From positions 62,395,355 through 62,459,354 of the forward strand of contig NC_053492.1 in NCBI RefSeq assembly GCF_905171775.1: a stretch of DNA of 64,000 nucleotides, given 5' to 3'. Positions 11,276 to 22,063 of this stretch are shown here, piece after piece. Each line of letters opens with the position of its first letter. Position 1 is the stretch's first letter. The notes below the pieces were generated by a model. That model saw only the letters and a program-made list of their open reading frames with translations. It made no database searches and had not been told where the DNA came from. The position numbers and the translations under genes are program-made. The DNA comes from Rana temporaria. Its lineage: Eukaryota; Chordata; Amphibia; Anura; Ranidae.

Positions 11276-12770
11276 GTGGGCAGTGTTATGTGGATGGTAC
11301 GGTCTTTATGAAACTGTTACTTATTTAGCCTAATACTTTATTCCTTAAAAGGCTGAGTCTACCCAATACATTTGTTTACTGTTTTAACTGTATAATGGTT
11401 TATACATCTTCTCATAATCTATGGTTGGGGCTTTGGAGCCATGCTGTAGGGGCGTGTCAGCTGGGGACATATTACATGAGATTGCTAGGGATCACTGATT
11501 TTACAATCCCTTCGCAAATTAACACTGAATACTGACTGCTGGGGTCAAATGGCTGCACTCCAACCACCAAATGGTTGATTAACATGGTAAATTCCATACC
11601 AAACTCCTATTCAGACACAGATTTCTAAGTTACCTAGGACCTTGCAGATTTTCTATTGCAAAATGTTGCTGGCTTTACAGCTAAAGTCTAGGTATGACCT
11701 TTTATTGCACGAATGCGTTGGTCCAGTTTGGACCAATATAAGTATTTCATAACTGAGGGGCTGCTGTGGAAGGTGACAAACACGCATTGCTACTACTGTG
11801 ACCACTACAGTCTTCCAGTTCCTCTACCTTCATTTAAAAAAATACAGGACATTTTTGGAAAAGCTGTGGTGCAGAACGAGCGACCCTCTGTAGTCATTAA
11901 GCAGATGGGAATCTGCTCTGCATTGTAACCACATGACTGCAGCAGCTACTACAGTGAGTGCCAGCTACCCCAGCAGCCCATCAAGTATGATATATGTATA
12001 CTTAAAGAAGCAAGTACAGTAAAAAATGCATTGAATCAGGAATCCCTGAAATATAACTAAAATGGTATTTAAAAGTTTAGTTTCTTATACCTGGAGCCAA
12101 GGTCCATAAACAGTAGTGTTGTTCTTTTTAATGGGCGTTGTTGTTATAGAGCAGTATACAGCCAGGGCATGAGCGTGGCCACTGGAGATGATGTATTCAG
12201 TCACTCAAACTTGGCTAGTGCTATGTGTGTTTAGTGTTAGGGTTTTATGGGTAGGTAAAAGTTGGGGGTTGGGGGTATAAGTCTTAGGTCAGTTGCAGGG
12301 ATGGATGTGAAAGAAGGCTCTGGCAAAGAGAGGAAGAAGAGTAGGCAGGAGGGAAAGAGCAGACAGACCTGCCAAGTTTAATTTTGCAGCCTTCTTGCAA
12401 GCCATATTTTAAGTGGTTCACATGCTCTAGGTACAGGCATAAGCGACAACTGCCCTGTACCAGGCTTGGCACATGCATTTGGGACAGTTGCCATGTTCTG
12501 TGATGTGCATTTGTGTACCATTTTAATCACCAAGGAGAGTAATGGTGTCCCCAGATGCATGGGTCAGGTTTAAAGTGGGTTGGAACGCGGAGGATGCCAG
12601 CCCTGGAGACACTGAATAGTGTACCTTTTTGGACAATGTTTGTGTGTTTGGATAGGTGCTGCAGAGTGTAGAATCCTGATCAAACTGTACACCTAAAAGT
12701 GCACCAATTCTTTACCACATTTCAGGTTCTGTTTCTTATTACATAGCGTTTTGTTTATTCTCTACTTTTC
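11276..12770. other. intron, no features recognised
   Basis: A/T-rich intron sequence with no exon, well-bounded repeat or RNA gene that I can support. Confidence 0.5.
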
Positions 12771-12776
12771 CAGCAG
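12771..12776 (+). promoter_or_regulatory. NAGNAG tandem splice acceptor (CAGCAG)
   Basis: Two adjacent AGs at the start of the SH3-3 exon. Use of the first adds one Ala codon, use of the second matches the human protein spacing. Both keep the frame. Confidence 0.7.
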
Positions 12777-12871
12777 CCAAAGAGATATGCAGAGCCTTGT
12801 ATGCCTACGATGCAATCAATGAGGATGAGCTTAGTTTTAAAGAAGGTGACATAATCAACTTAATAAATAAA
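12777..12871 (+). CDS. CD2AP: CD2AP exon: first half of SH3-3
   Basis: The exon encodes AKEICRALYAYDAINEDELS and FKEGDIINLINK. This is the ALYxY strand, the acidic RT loop and the start of the n-Src loop of the third SH3 domain. The acceptor is a CAGCAG tandem (12771-12776). The distal AG, used here, gives KPK-AKEICR, which matches the human KAKEYCR spacing. The proximal AG (exon start 12774) would add one Ala. The donor is AAA|GTAAGT, phase 0. SH3-3 is the domain that binds ubiquitin and proline-rich partners in this family. Confidence 0.95.
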
Positions 12872-12953
12872 GTAAGTTGTCTCACAGTAGCAAATACCAC
12901 CAGTATTAGTTTGTTACCTCTGGAAACTGAAGCTCCTTCTTTGTTGTTTGCAG

Positions 12954-13052
12954 GATACTGGAGATCCTGGTTGGTGGAGAGGAGAGCTCAATGGTAAAGA
13001 AGGAGTTTTTCCTGACAACTTTGCTGCTATAATCCAAGATTTAGAAAAGGAA
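12954..13052 (+). CDS. CD2AP: CD2AP exon: second half of SH3-3
   Basis: A short 82-bp intron separates this from the previous exon. The acceptor is TTGTTTGCAG and the donor GAA|GTAAGT, both strong. It reads DTGDPGWWRGELNGKEGVFP followed by DNFAAIIQDLEKE. The WW pair, the GxxGxFP turn and the DNF end close the SH3 fold. This is the best conserved exon of the window compared with human CD2AP (GWWRGELNGKEGVFPDNF is shared). Confidence 0.97.
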
Positions 13053-13972
13053 GTAAGTGTGCATTGTTATTCTTATTATCCGTTGTAGAAATTCAGTGTG
13101 TGCATTTTTATTTAGAGGGATCTCCCTTTAAACTGTGTCCCCATCATAAGCAACCCTTGTTTCATTGTTAATGTTCCTTGTTGGATTGTCAGGCCATTTC
13201 AAGACAATAACATTCTTACTGGGCATTTCATCTTTAATTAGGGCTTCCCTAGTAGATTTCATCTCAAGGTGGTCTTTTAATCTGACAACCTTTCCGCCCC
13301 ATTGTGTCTGTGACAATTTCCTTTTATCCAGGTCTAGCTAGTAGTAGTAGTCACATTTCATATAGACTTCTGTAATGTTGTTCCACTCTTCATCAAACTG
13401 GATTCCTCAGCCATTATACTAACATTCATACAATTTAGCCTAATCAAATCACAATGGGTGCCAAAGGCCAATCTCCTGTTTAAAAGAAAGTGTGGGGTTC
13501 AAAAAAAAAAAGTCAGTCATACTCACCTAGGTGGGTGCAGCATCTGTCCCCCGCCGCTTATAAGACCAAGAACTAAGCGATCAAAACCCACAGATTGCTC
13601 AGTCAGAGCGGTGACTGTTGGCGCTCTGCCCCTCCAGCACTCACTGGTGGGATGTGCAAAGAGCGGAAGTGGCTGGCTCCATCTCTCTGCGGCATGCTGG
13701 GACGGTAAGCCAGCAATTGGTGGATCCTGAAATTAACGGAACCTTTTAGAGCCTGGAATGGCTGAGTGATGTCGGCCGGCAGCAGGCTTTAGCCAACTGA
13801 ACTAAGTGAACTACTGTGACCCACAGACAAAGTTGCGCTTTGGCCCTGCTTCACCTTTTATAGCATTGATACAGGGTAAAAGAATGCACATTGTATGTAT
13901 TTATTGTTATTGGGGAATATAATATTTGATTGCCTGTGCTGCCTCTTTTAGTTGTTATCTGTTGTCTTACAG
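13053..13972. other. intron with an unassigned interspersed repeat
   Basis: Bases 13495-13760 (starting near ACTCACCTAGGTGGGTGCAG) look like a common frog repeat of MITE size, but I could not define inverted ends. The rest shows nothing recognisable. Confidence 0.4.
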
Positions 13973-14000
13973 AAGCCAAAGAAGCCTCCACCTCCGAAAA
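13973..14000 (+). CDS. CD2AP: CD2AP 28-nt exon: KPKKPPPPK proline motif
   Basis: This very short exon lies between TGTCTTACAG and the donor A|GTATGG. It encodes KPKKPPPPK plus one base, in the position where human CD2AP has PKPKKPPPPAK right after SH3-3. The phase (0 in, 1 out) fits both neighbours. It starts the proline-rich region, which offers SH3 ligand sites. Small size makes the call depend on the motif and phase, which agree. Confidence 0.9.
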
Positions 14001-14868
14001 GTATGGGTAGGTATTATTGTCTGCTTATACTGGGTTATTGGGTTCCCTACAGCCAGACTAATCACTCTGATTGCAGTGCTTTATAGAATGCAAAGGCAGT
14101 TGAATAAAGGTCCATAAAGATATTACCGCTGCAGGCGGTCTTGCAGACTATCCAATGATGCTTCACTTCTATTGGTTTTTAATATTTGTTTACAAGTAGT
14201 GTAAATCCACAAAGCCAGACAGTGACACATGTGGTGTTTCTCTCTTGGAGGAACTTGGTCATGAATGTGACCTAAATGACTAAGCTCCTGCTGAGGAGAA
14301 AGGCATCAAATTTATTGCCCAATTTGTACTTGTGGGTGGTAGACCTGCCGATCTATCACCTGAGATTCCCAGTGGTATAAAGTTGAAATTGACTGGAAAT
14401 TGCCACATGAATAGCAGCCGTCTTTAATAAAGCTGATAAACTGGCAGGAAAGTATCACCTATGTCCTATAAATGCCCTATACATACATCTGATAGATGAT
14501 TCCACCCACCAGTATTCCACTGTACTAAATGTTGGATATGTTTTTATAAAGCTTCCTAATTCTAACCTTTCAGGGCCCATTTACGTGCATGTGTGTGTGA
14601 TTTAATGTGCATTGTGTCAGGGAAAATTACTCAATTTTTGGGCTCCTACTGAGATTCAAGGTACCAAAGAACATACCTGACCCGTATTTTTGGCACAGCG
14701 GCCCCCTACAAAATATGTGTGTTCACATCTCTGTATTGTGCTGCATTAACATGTGATGGAGACCCATTAGAAGTGGAGGTATTTCCCCCATATATTTGGT
14801 ATGCTCTGATTACGGGGACCTGTATAGAAGGGTGTACGCACATTGGGCATGGTTGAACGGAACCATGC
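14001..14868. other. intron, no features recognised
   Basis: No exon, RNA gene or bounded repeat seen. Confidence 0.5.
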
Positions 14869-14876
14869 CTGGATGT

Positions 14877-16619
14877 TAGGGATGTCCCTATCGGTACCGA
14901 TACCAAGCATTTCCCCGAGTACTTGTACTCTGGGAAATGCTTTGATGCTTCACCCGATACCTGGGCAGTCAGGGGTGATCGGTGCGGCGGCGGAGTTACA
15001 AGCACTGATCTTCCCCCTTTTCAGCTGCTTTAGTTAAAGTCATCCGTGCTGTGTGTCCCCCTCTGTGCTGTGTGTCCCCCTCTGTGCTGTGTGTCCCCCC
15101 CCCCCCCCTCTGTGCTGTGTGTCCCCCCCCCTCTGTGCTGTGTGTCCCCCCCCCCCCCTCTGTGCTGTGTGTCCCCCCCCCTCTGTGCTGTGTGTCCCCC
15201 CCCACTCTGTGCTGTGTGTCCCCCCCCCCTCTGTGCTGTGTGTCCCCCCCCCCACTCTGTGCTGTGTGTCCCCCCCCCCACTCTGTGCTGTGTGTCCCCC
15301 CCCCCACTCTGTGCTGTGTGTCCCCCCCCCCTCTGTGCTGTGTGTCCCCCCCCCCCTCTGTGCTGTGTGTCCCCCCCCCCCCTCTGTGCTGTGTGTCCCG
15401 TCCCCCTCTGTGCTGTGTGTCCCGTCCCCCTCTGTGCTGTGTGTCCCGTCCCCCTCTGTGCTGTGTGTCCCGTCCCCCCCTGTGCTGTGTGTCCCGTCCC
15501 CCTCTGTGCTGTGTGTCCCGTCCCCCTCTGTGCTGTGTGTCCCGTCCCCCTCTGTGCTGTGTGTCCCGTCCCCCTCTGTGCTGTGTGTCCCGTCCCCCTC
15601 TGTGCTGTGTGTCCCGTCCCCCTCTGTGCTGTGTGTCCCGTCCCCCTCTGTGCTGTGTGTCCCGTCCCCCCCTGTGCTGTGTGTCCCGTCCCCCCCTGTG
15701 CTGTGTGTCCCGTCCCCCCCTGTGCTGTGTGTCCCGTCCCCCCCTGTGCTGTGTGTCCCGTCCCCCCCTGTGCTGTGTGTCCCGTCCCCCCCTGTGCTGT
15801 GTGTCCCGTCCCCCTCTGTGCTGTGTGTCCCGTCCCCCCCTGTGCTGTGTGTCCCGTCCCCCCCTGTGCTGTGTGTCCCGTCCCCCCCTGTGCTGTGTGT
15901 CCCGTCCCCCCCTGTGCTGTGTGTCCCGTCCCCCCCTGTGCTGTGTGTCCCGTCCCCCCCTGTGCTGTGTGTCCCGTCCCCCCCTGTGCTGTGTGTCCCG
16001 TCCCCCCCTGTGCTGTGTGTCCCGTCCCCCCCTGTGCTGTGTGTCCCGTCCCCCCCTGTGCTGTGTGTCCCGTCCCCCCCTGTGCTGTGTGTCCCGTCCC
16101 CCCCTGTGCTGTGTGTCCCGTCCCCCTCTGTGCTGTGTGTCCCGTCCCCCTCTGTGCTGTGTGTCCCCGCTCTGTGACCCCCTCAATTTGTCAGGATGGA
16201 GAGCGGAGGTAGGAGCCGTTAAATCTACCTCCCACCTTTTCCGAATGTACAGAGTCAGTGATCACTGACTCTGTTCATTCACATAACTGAGCATCGTAAC
16301 CTGTGTTTACGATGCTTCAGTTTATGAATGGAGAGGAGCTTCTCTCCATTCATTTTAGCTGAGGCTGCAGAGAAAGGGACTGGGGATTCTGTGTCCTTAG
16401 TCCCTTTCTCTGTCTCAAAGGGTAGATGTCAGGGGTCAGTTAAGACCCCTGATATCTCACCAAAGCCCCCCAATAGGGCTGATAAAGAAAAAAAAATTGT
16501 AATAAAGACAAGACATTAAAAAAAAAAAGTATCGGTATTCGGTATCGGCGAGTACTTGGGGGGGGGGAAGTATCGGTACTTGTACTCGGTCTTAAAAAAG
16601 TGGTATCGGGACAACCCTA
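14877..16619. mobile_element. hAT non-autonomous element with 8-bp target duplication
   Basis: The element starts TAGGGATGTCCC and ends GGGACAACCCTA, near-perfect inverted ends of hAT type, with further GATACC/GGTATC similarity inward. CTGGATGT occurs directly before (14869-14876) and directly after (16620-16627), an exact 8-bp target duplication typical of hAT. No transposase is present. The interior is dominated by a minisatellite. A hairpin-prone stretch lies at 16245-16360. Confidence 0.88.
15046..16177. repeat. C-rich minisatellite, 24-bp unit
   Basis: Two zones. 15046-15396 has units of TGTGCTGTGTGTC separated by C runs of variable length (5-14) and an occasional ACTCTG variant. 15397-16169 is a regular 24-bp unit (GTCCCCCTCTGTGCTGTGTG plus TCCC), about 32 copies, with one main T/C variant position. 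Because 24 is a multiple of three and the unit lacks stops, long frames stay open in several frames of both strands. They are not genes. Confidence 0.95.
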
Positions 16620-16627
16620 CTGGATGT

Positions 16628-17148
16628 GATTGTTCACCCTCTTCACTACCTCACTGGTCTGTGCTCACACGGTGTTCCTGGGCACGCTTATGTTATCAAA
16701 ACCATCGTGATCCCTGCTTCTATTCCCAGTGATATATGGAAAGTTCTGTGAGCAAAGAGTTTGCGCTCTCACTGATGTGAACTGTATTAGACCATTAATG
16801 AACTGAGACCATCCCCTTTTAAGCGGTCCCAGGCATTACATAGTTAACTATTCCCAGGGACAATCTGGAACATCACAGTACACAGATGAACCAGACCAAG
16901 GGGGTACACGGTGCCCCTGGTATGGATAAAACTGTCAGTGTGTGTGTACACCCTTAATGTAACATTCATTTTTGGAGTGTGTAATGCAAGTGGATTGCAT
17001 ATTATACTTGTTGGCGTTGGAACAAATAATTTCCATCACATAACAAGATCCGTGTTGATTCTTTTTAATGTTGCATTTTGAGGCACCTTTAGTGAGGTTT
17101 AAGCCGTTTTTTTGAGCCTTTGAGTTTTACTGGTCCTTTTTTTGCTAG
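16628..17148. other. intron, no features recognised
   Basis: No exon or bounded repeat that I can support. Confidence 0.5.
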
Positions 17149-17217
17149 TGCCAAAGCCAGAACTTCGTCATGGAGACAAAAGGTTCACTCCCACCAAATC
17201 GGAAGAAAAAGAGAAAG
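17149..17217 (+). CDS. CD2AP: CD2AP exon: proline-rich region, part 1
   Basis: The acceptor is TTTTTTTGCTAG. The split codon A|TG gives Met, followed by PKPELRHGDKRFTPTKSEEK and EK. Human CD2AP has PKPELIAAEKKYFSLKPEEK at this point, so PKPEL and the charged end align. The donor is AAAG|GTACC, phase 1. The sequence is charged and Pro-containing and probably disordered. Confidence 0.92.
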
Positions 17218-17649
17218 GTACCGTAAATTAGTTTATTTTTTTTATTTTTTTGTTTACCTGTCTGCTTTAGTACTGTTCTGCTCATCCACAGTACATTAGG
17301 GTCCTGTCACACCATACAGCAAATACAAATAGACTGACAAAGCCTGCGTGATAACATGCATTTGCATGCACATTCAGGTTTATTTATATGCCTTAATGTG
17401 TGTTGTGGTGTGAATAAGGTGCATAAAAAACCCTTGTGCCCTGGAAGTTTCTTGCATTAATTTAGTGCCTGGTGTGAATGAGCCCTAAACAAACCCGTCA
17501 GCCATTTTTAACTTGTCCTGCCTGAGAACGGGCAGTGCAGAACGCCTACTCTTGCCTATTTTTAGCTTGTCTGTGAGCTTCTTAAACTAGTTTGTTTGTT
17601 ACTGGATTCTGGCTAAGCCACTTGCCTTTATTTTGTTGTATCGCTGTAG
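17218..17649. other. intron, no features recognised
   Basis: T-rich start, otherwise nothing recognisable. Confidence 0.5.
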
Positions 17650-17848
17650 ATGAAAAGCCATCTCTTGAGCATAAGCCATCCGTGGATCTCAAGCCATTTG
17701 TGGATCCTAAGCCTTCCAAACCAGCCGCACCTCTGGTACCTCCTAAGAAGCCCAGTCTTGTACATAAGTCAAACAGTAATCTGGTCAAACCAGCAACCAT
17801 CCCACCCAAGCGACCTGACAAGCCATCTTTCTCAACACCTCCATCCAA
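17650..17848 (+). CDS. CD2AP: CD2AP exon: proline-rich region with internal repeat
   Basis: The exon carries the main proline-rich segment. The blocks KPSKPAAPLVPPKKP and PPKRPDKPS correspond to human KPSKPAAPQVPPKKP and PKRPEKPV. Its 5' part holds an in-frame 18-bp tandem repeat of about 3.5 units (KPSLEH, KPSVDL, KPFVDP, KPS), where human has a single EQKPS unit. The exon is therefore longer than expected by roughly 15 codons. The acceptor is ATCGCTGTAG, the donor AA|GTAAGT, phase 2. The PPKKP and PPKRP cores are SH3 ligand-type motifs. Confidence 0.95.
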
Positions 17849-18371
17849 GTAAGTTTTTTTTACGTGTGTGACTCATAATGGGGGTCCCTATCGAGTGCTC
17901 TGTGTGATAAGAAAACCAACTTTATTCAATTTTTCTGATTTAAATAATTAGCTCTGATCCCCATATTGTTTGACAAGTTTTGGTGGAAAATAGGCCCTGG
18001 GAAAATATGTAAGTGTTTTCCAAGCATTATTTTAAATATAAACCCAATCACTAAGATCTTCGTATTCCTCTTTGGGCAACTCTGGTCCCTTAATAAAAAG
18101 TAATTCTGGGAAAACAATTTCTCTTATTTTGCACCTAATATAATTGGGGAAAGTTTGCTGGGCATTTGTGAAATTTTGATGTCTGCTTGAGAACAGCTGT
18201 TAATTCACCAGCCCACCCTTTAAGGATTCACTAATCTGTAAAGATAATATTTCTATACTATTGAAGATGTCCTAAACTGGCCAATTGCAGCTTAGAACAA
18301 CAATTCCTAAGCAATAACATGACAAATTACGGGTACCTTGTATCTAGCAAGCCCAAATTATTTATAGAGCC

Positions 18372-18822
18372 TTAAAGGGGGTTTTCACCCTAATGCTTTC
18401 TATGCATTAAGATGAAAAATCTTCTGTAGTGAAAAACAGCCCCCCATAGCCCCTTTTTTTACTTACCTGAACCTGATCATTCCATAGACTGGGACGAGCC
18501 CAGTAGCTCCAGCTGCTGTCTCAGGTCCTCATTGGATAGATGGATAGCAGCGTAACCAGTGACACGGGGAGCCAGGGGCTGGGCCGAATGCTGCTGTCTG
18601 TGTGAATGGATGCAGCAGCAGGACTCGGCAGTGCGCCCACACTGGTGTCCCCTTGGATTGCGTGTCTTCGAGGGGGCGGACTCGATGCGGGAATGAGCCA
18701 GGAGCGCCGCTGAGGGACCCCAGAAGAGGAGGATCACACTCTGTTTGAAACCCTTGCACAGAGGAGGCAAGTGTAACATGTTTATTTAAAAAAAAAAAAA
18801 AAAACCTTTCCAATCACTTTAA
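18372..18822. mobile_element. TTAA-flanked MITE, family B copy 1
   Basis: Flanked by TTAA on both sides. Starts TTAAAGGGGGTTTTCACC and ends near CAATCACTTTAA. Contains CTATGCATTAAGATGAAAAA and TCTTCTGTAG near the left end and AGAAGAGGAGGATC near the right. The copy at 34261-34718 shares these in the same order. No coding potential. Confidence 0.65.
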
Positions 18823-19515
18823 CTTCTCTGGACCTTTAAGGTTGGAAGAAGGTTGCATGTCTCCAGATGCTTAAGATGCATGTTTTTTAATAGACTAAAC
18901 CCTGAATCTTTAAAGAAAAAGGGAAAAAAAAGGCCTTCTCAACCCAAATATACAAAAAACCTGGGATGGAACCCTATAGAAAGAAAGGTCGCCCCCAGGG
19001 AAGAGGCTACTGTCGGTAAATCAAGGAAACAAATAATCTTTATAATTTATTAGATATGAAAATACTACAAAACATGATGGAAAATATAAATAGTATACTG
19101 AGACATAAAGAACATGGCTGAGTTAATAGGTAAAAAGGTATGCTACCGCAAAGGCAGTATAGCTGGTGTCAGACTCACAAACAAAAAAACATATAACAAA
19201 CATGTAACACATAAAACTCAGACAGTCCGGACACATAGGTGTCACTTCTGTGATGGTTCACCAGGGCAAACCCCTATCTATGATTTCCACATGTGGCTAT
19301 GTGTGTAAGCCTGATGAATAGGTGAACAAATCACAGAGGTGACACTGCGGGGAGGGGGAGCAGGCTGTGTAGGCTGATAGGTCAGTTTTAGGTGGGCGAT
19401 GGTAGATTGAATTACTCCAGTAATTCAAAAAAAGTGGATGGCATGGGCAGATGCCTCCCCACGAATGACAGCTGGGATGATGACATGCTCTTAAAAGGGC
19501 ATTTACTTCTAGGAC

Positions 19516-21154
19516 TTAAAGCGGAGTTCCAACCACAATTATTTTATTTTTTTTAAATATATCTGTTACTATTATATGTTGTTCTTTTTGCATTGGCTTG
19601 TGTTGTAAATAGCGCCACTTTAGTCACTGTTTAACCACTTAACGACCGCCGCACGCCTATATACGTCCGCACAATGGCACGGACAGGCACAAGGGCGTAT
19701 ATATACGCCCTTGCCTTCTAGCGGGTGGGGGGTCCGATCGGGACCCCCTCCGCTGCGTGCGGCGGTCGGGTCCCCTCGGGGAGCGATCCGGGACGACGGC
19801 GCGGCTATTCGTTTATAGGCGCTCCGTCGCGATCGCTCCCCGGAGCTGAAGAACGGGGAGAGCCGTATGTAAACACGGCTTCCCCGTGCTTCACTGTGGC
19901 GGCGCATCGATCGAATGATCCCTTATATAGGGAGACTCGATCGATGACGTCCATCCTACAGCCACACCCCCCTACAGTTGTAAACACACACACAGTGATC
20001 CCTAACTCCTACAGCGCCCCCTGTGGTTAACTCCCAAACTGCAACTGTCATTTTCACAATAAACAATGCAATTTAAATGCATTTTTTGCTGTGAAAATGA
20101 CAATGGTCCCAAAAATGTGTCAAAATTGTCCGAAGTGTCCGCCATAATGTCGCAGTCACGAAAAAAATCGCTGATCGCCGCCAATAGTAGTAAAAAAAAA
20201 ATAATTAATAAAAAATGCAATAAAACTATCCCCTATTTTGTAAACACTATAAATCTTGCGCAAACCAATCGATAAATGCTTATTGCGATTTTTTTTACCA
20301 AAAATAGGTAGAAGAATACGTATCGGCCTAAACTGAGGAAAAAAAAAAATGTTATATATGTTTTTGGGGGATTTTTATTATAGCAAAAAGTAAAAAATAT
20401 TGAATTTTTTTCAAAATTGTCACTCTATTTTTGTTTATAGCGCAAAAAATAAAAACCGCAGAGGTGATCAAATACCACCAAAAGAAAGCTCTATTTGTGG
20501 GAAAAAAAGGACGCCAATTTTGTTTGGGAGCCACGTCGCACGACCGCGCAATTGTCTGTTAAAGCGACGCAGTCCCGAATCGCAAAACCTGGCCTGGGCA
20601 TTTAGCTGCAAAATGGTCCGGGGCTTAAGCGGTTAAATTAAAAACTTGCCTTATATTTCTTATGTTGAGGTTTTGCTGCCCATCTTGTTCAGGTGGTGCT
20701 TGTGGGCAGGCGAAGCCCACAAGCATAAACTTCCAGGTTTCGGTGCTGCTGAATAACCAGCATGCACCGCCCATTCTTTTGCGCATGCGCAGTAAGCCAA
20801 TTTAGCAGTGCAGGAAACTTTTCAGGTTGCCATCACAACGGGCAGCGGAAGTGCCCACCCCGTTGTGATGGCAACCATGATGAGCCTATCAAATACCGGG
20901 ATTCTAGCCCTCAACGCTGCCCAGTGACTCCTGGGCAATGGCACACCTCTCCCAGGAGCACTAGCAAAAATAGGCGTCGAGGGAAGTGACGTCAGGCACC
21001 ATGGAGAGAAAGGGGGCAGATTACACTAGACCCCATAGCAACAGCCCTGAACAAGTATGTAAAGAAATACAAATATTTATAATGTTTTTTTTTTCTGATG
21101 CTTTTTCCAGTAGATTAATGTAAAGTTAATTTTGTGGGTGGAACTCCGCTTTAA
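19516..21154. mobile_element. TTAA-flanked element, AGCGGAGTTCC ends, with a nested copy
   Basis: The left end TTAAAGCGGAGTTCCAACC and right end GGTGGAACTCCGCTTTAA are precise inverted complements with TTAA at the borders. The interior is interrupted by a second TTAA-flanked element (19631-20636). The outer sequence without it is about 630 bp. No transposase. Confidence 0.85.
19631..20636 (-). mobile_element. TTAA-flanked element, CCACTTAA ends, copy 2 (nested)
   Basis: Starts TTAACCACTTAACGACC and ends GGGGCTTAAGCGGTTAA. It is the reverse orientation of copies 1 and 4, sharing GGACGCCAATTTTGTTTGGG, AAAGAAAGCTCTATTTGTGG and the TGATCGCCGCCA block. It lies wholly inside the outer AGCGGAGTTCC element and is therefore younger. 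Confidence 0.85.
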
Positions 21155-21926
21155 GAATTTCTTGATGGTATGTCAAATCATCTCTGCCTCTGAAAACCAC
21201 CTGCAGCTGCTCTCTACAGTAGTGCTAAACGGCTTTGTACTTGTCCAGGTTGAAGGCTTTTTTTCCCCAAAAACTAGACGAGCAAGACAGCCATTTGTGC
21301 CCATCTTTCAGTTGGCCATAAACTGCTTGTAATATGGCCAATTCCTACTCTGTCAGGCCGAAATTCAAGCTTTGGGCCACCATGCAAGCATCACCTAGTT
21401 TGACAAAACACATTACAATTGACTGAAACGCATGGAAAATTACTGGCCGGACCGTGACTCAATCCTACTGATTGGGTTTGTAGTAACTGGAAATGGAGGT
21501 TCTTCCATCCATTCTCCATCTTGGAATGGATAGGAGAATCGATTGATTTTCTTTTGTGCAGCTTAGGGGCTGAACAAGAGAATATTTAGCTGTCTATGGC
21601 TGTCTTTGGTTCACCCGAATCACCAGATATTAGTATTTGTGTTCAATGTATTGCTGACAATCTGTTCTCCCATCGCCCCCCCCCCCCCCCCCCCCCCCCT
21701 CGGGGTTTAATCCATTTTTTTCTGGATTGCTAACCCTGAGCAGGAAAGTCAAAAGTTCTTGCCTGCATCCGTGTTCAAGGTCAGTGACTCCAAATATTGA
21801 AGTCGATGGCACATTATCCAGCCAGGGAACTAATCTTTTATCATGGAGCACCCAATAAAATGTGTCCGTTTCAATTCTGAGTTCTGTGCAGTCAGTAAAT
21901 CACTTTATGCTCTTGATATATTTTAG
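21155..21926. other. intron with a C24 homopolymer
   Basis: No exon seen. A pure run of 24 C lies at 21676-21699, followed by CGGGG. Confidence 0.5.
21676..21699. repeat. poly-C tract, 24 bp
   Basis: Uninterrupted C run. Length may be inaccurate in the assembly. Confidence 0.9.
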
Positions 21927-22063
21927 ACCAAATGGGGAGTCGCCTCGACCAAAGTCAGAACAAGAGCCATTCAACAAAACAAGAATGGATCTAGAGCAAT
22001 TTCTAAGCCGACCAAAATCTCAAGATGTAGAGCCGATTGTAGTGAAAAGCCCCAGAGAGAATG
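21927..22063 (+). CDS. CD2AP: CD2AP exon: Ser/Pro linker
   Basis: The acceptor is ATATATTTTAG. The split codon AA|A gives Lys, then PNGESPRPKSEQEPFNKTR and further MDLEQFLSRPKSQDVEP. It matches human INGE...SKLKLDSEQLPLRPKSVDFDS in order and spacing (NGE, LxxEQ, RPKS). The donor is ATG|GTGAGT, phase 1. Conservation is moderate. The distance to the next clear exon is 13 kb, the longest intron in the window. Confidence 0.93.

Noticed and set aside
14996..16268. Open frames of about 370-405 codons on both strands
   Set aside because: They are products of the stop-free 24-bp minisatellite inside a hAT element; the encoded sequences are pure 8-residue repeats without any known domain.
21425..21433. 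GAAACGCAT near a CTGA
   Set aside because: CTGA directly abuts GAAA with no room for stem II, and no pairing flanks were found.
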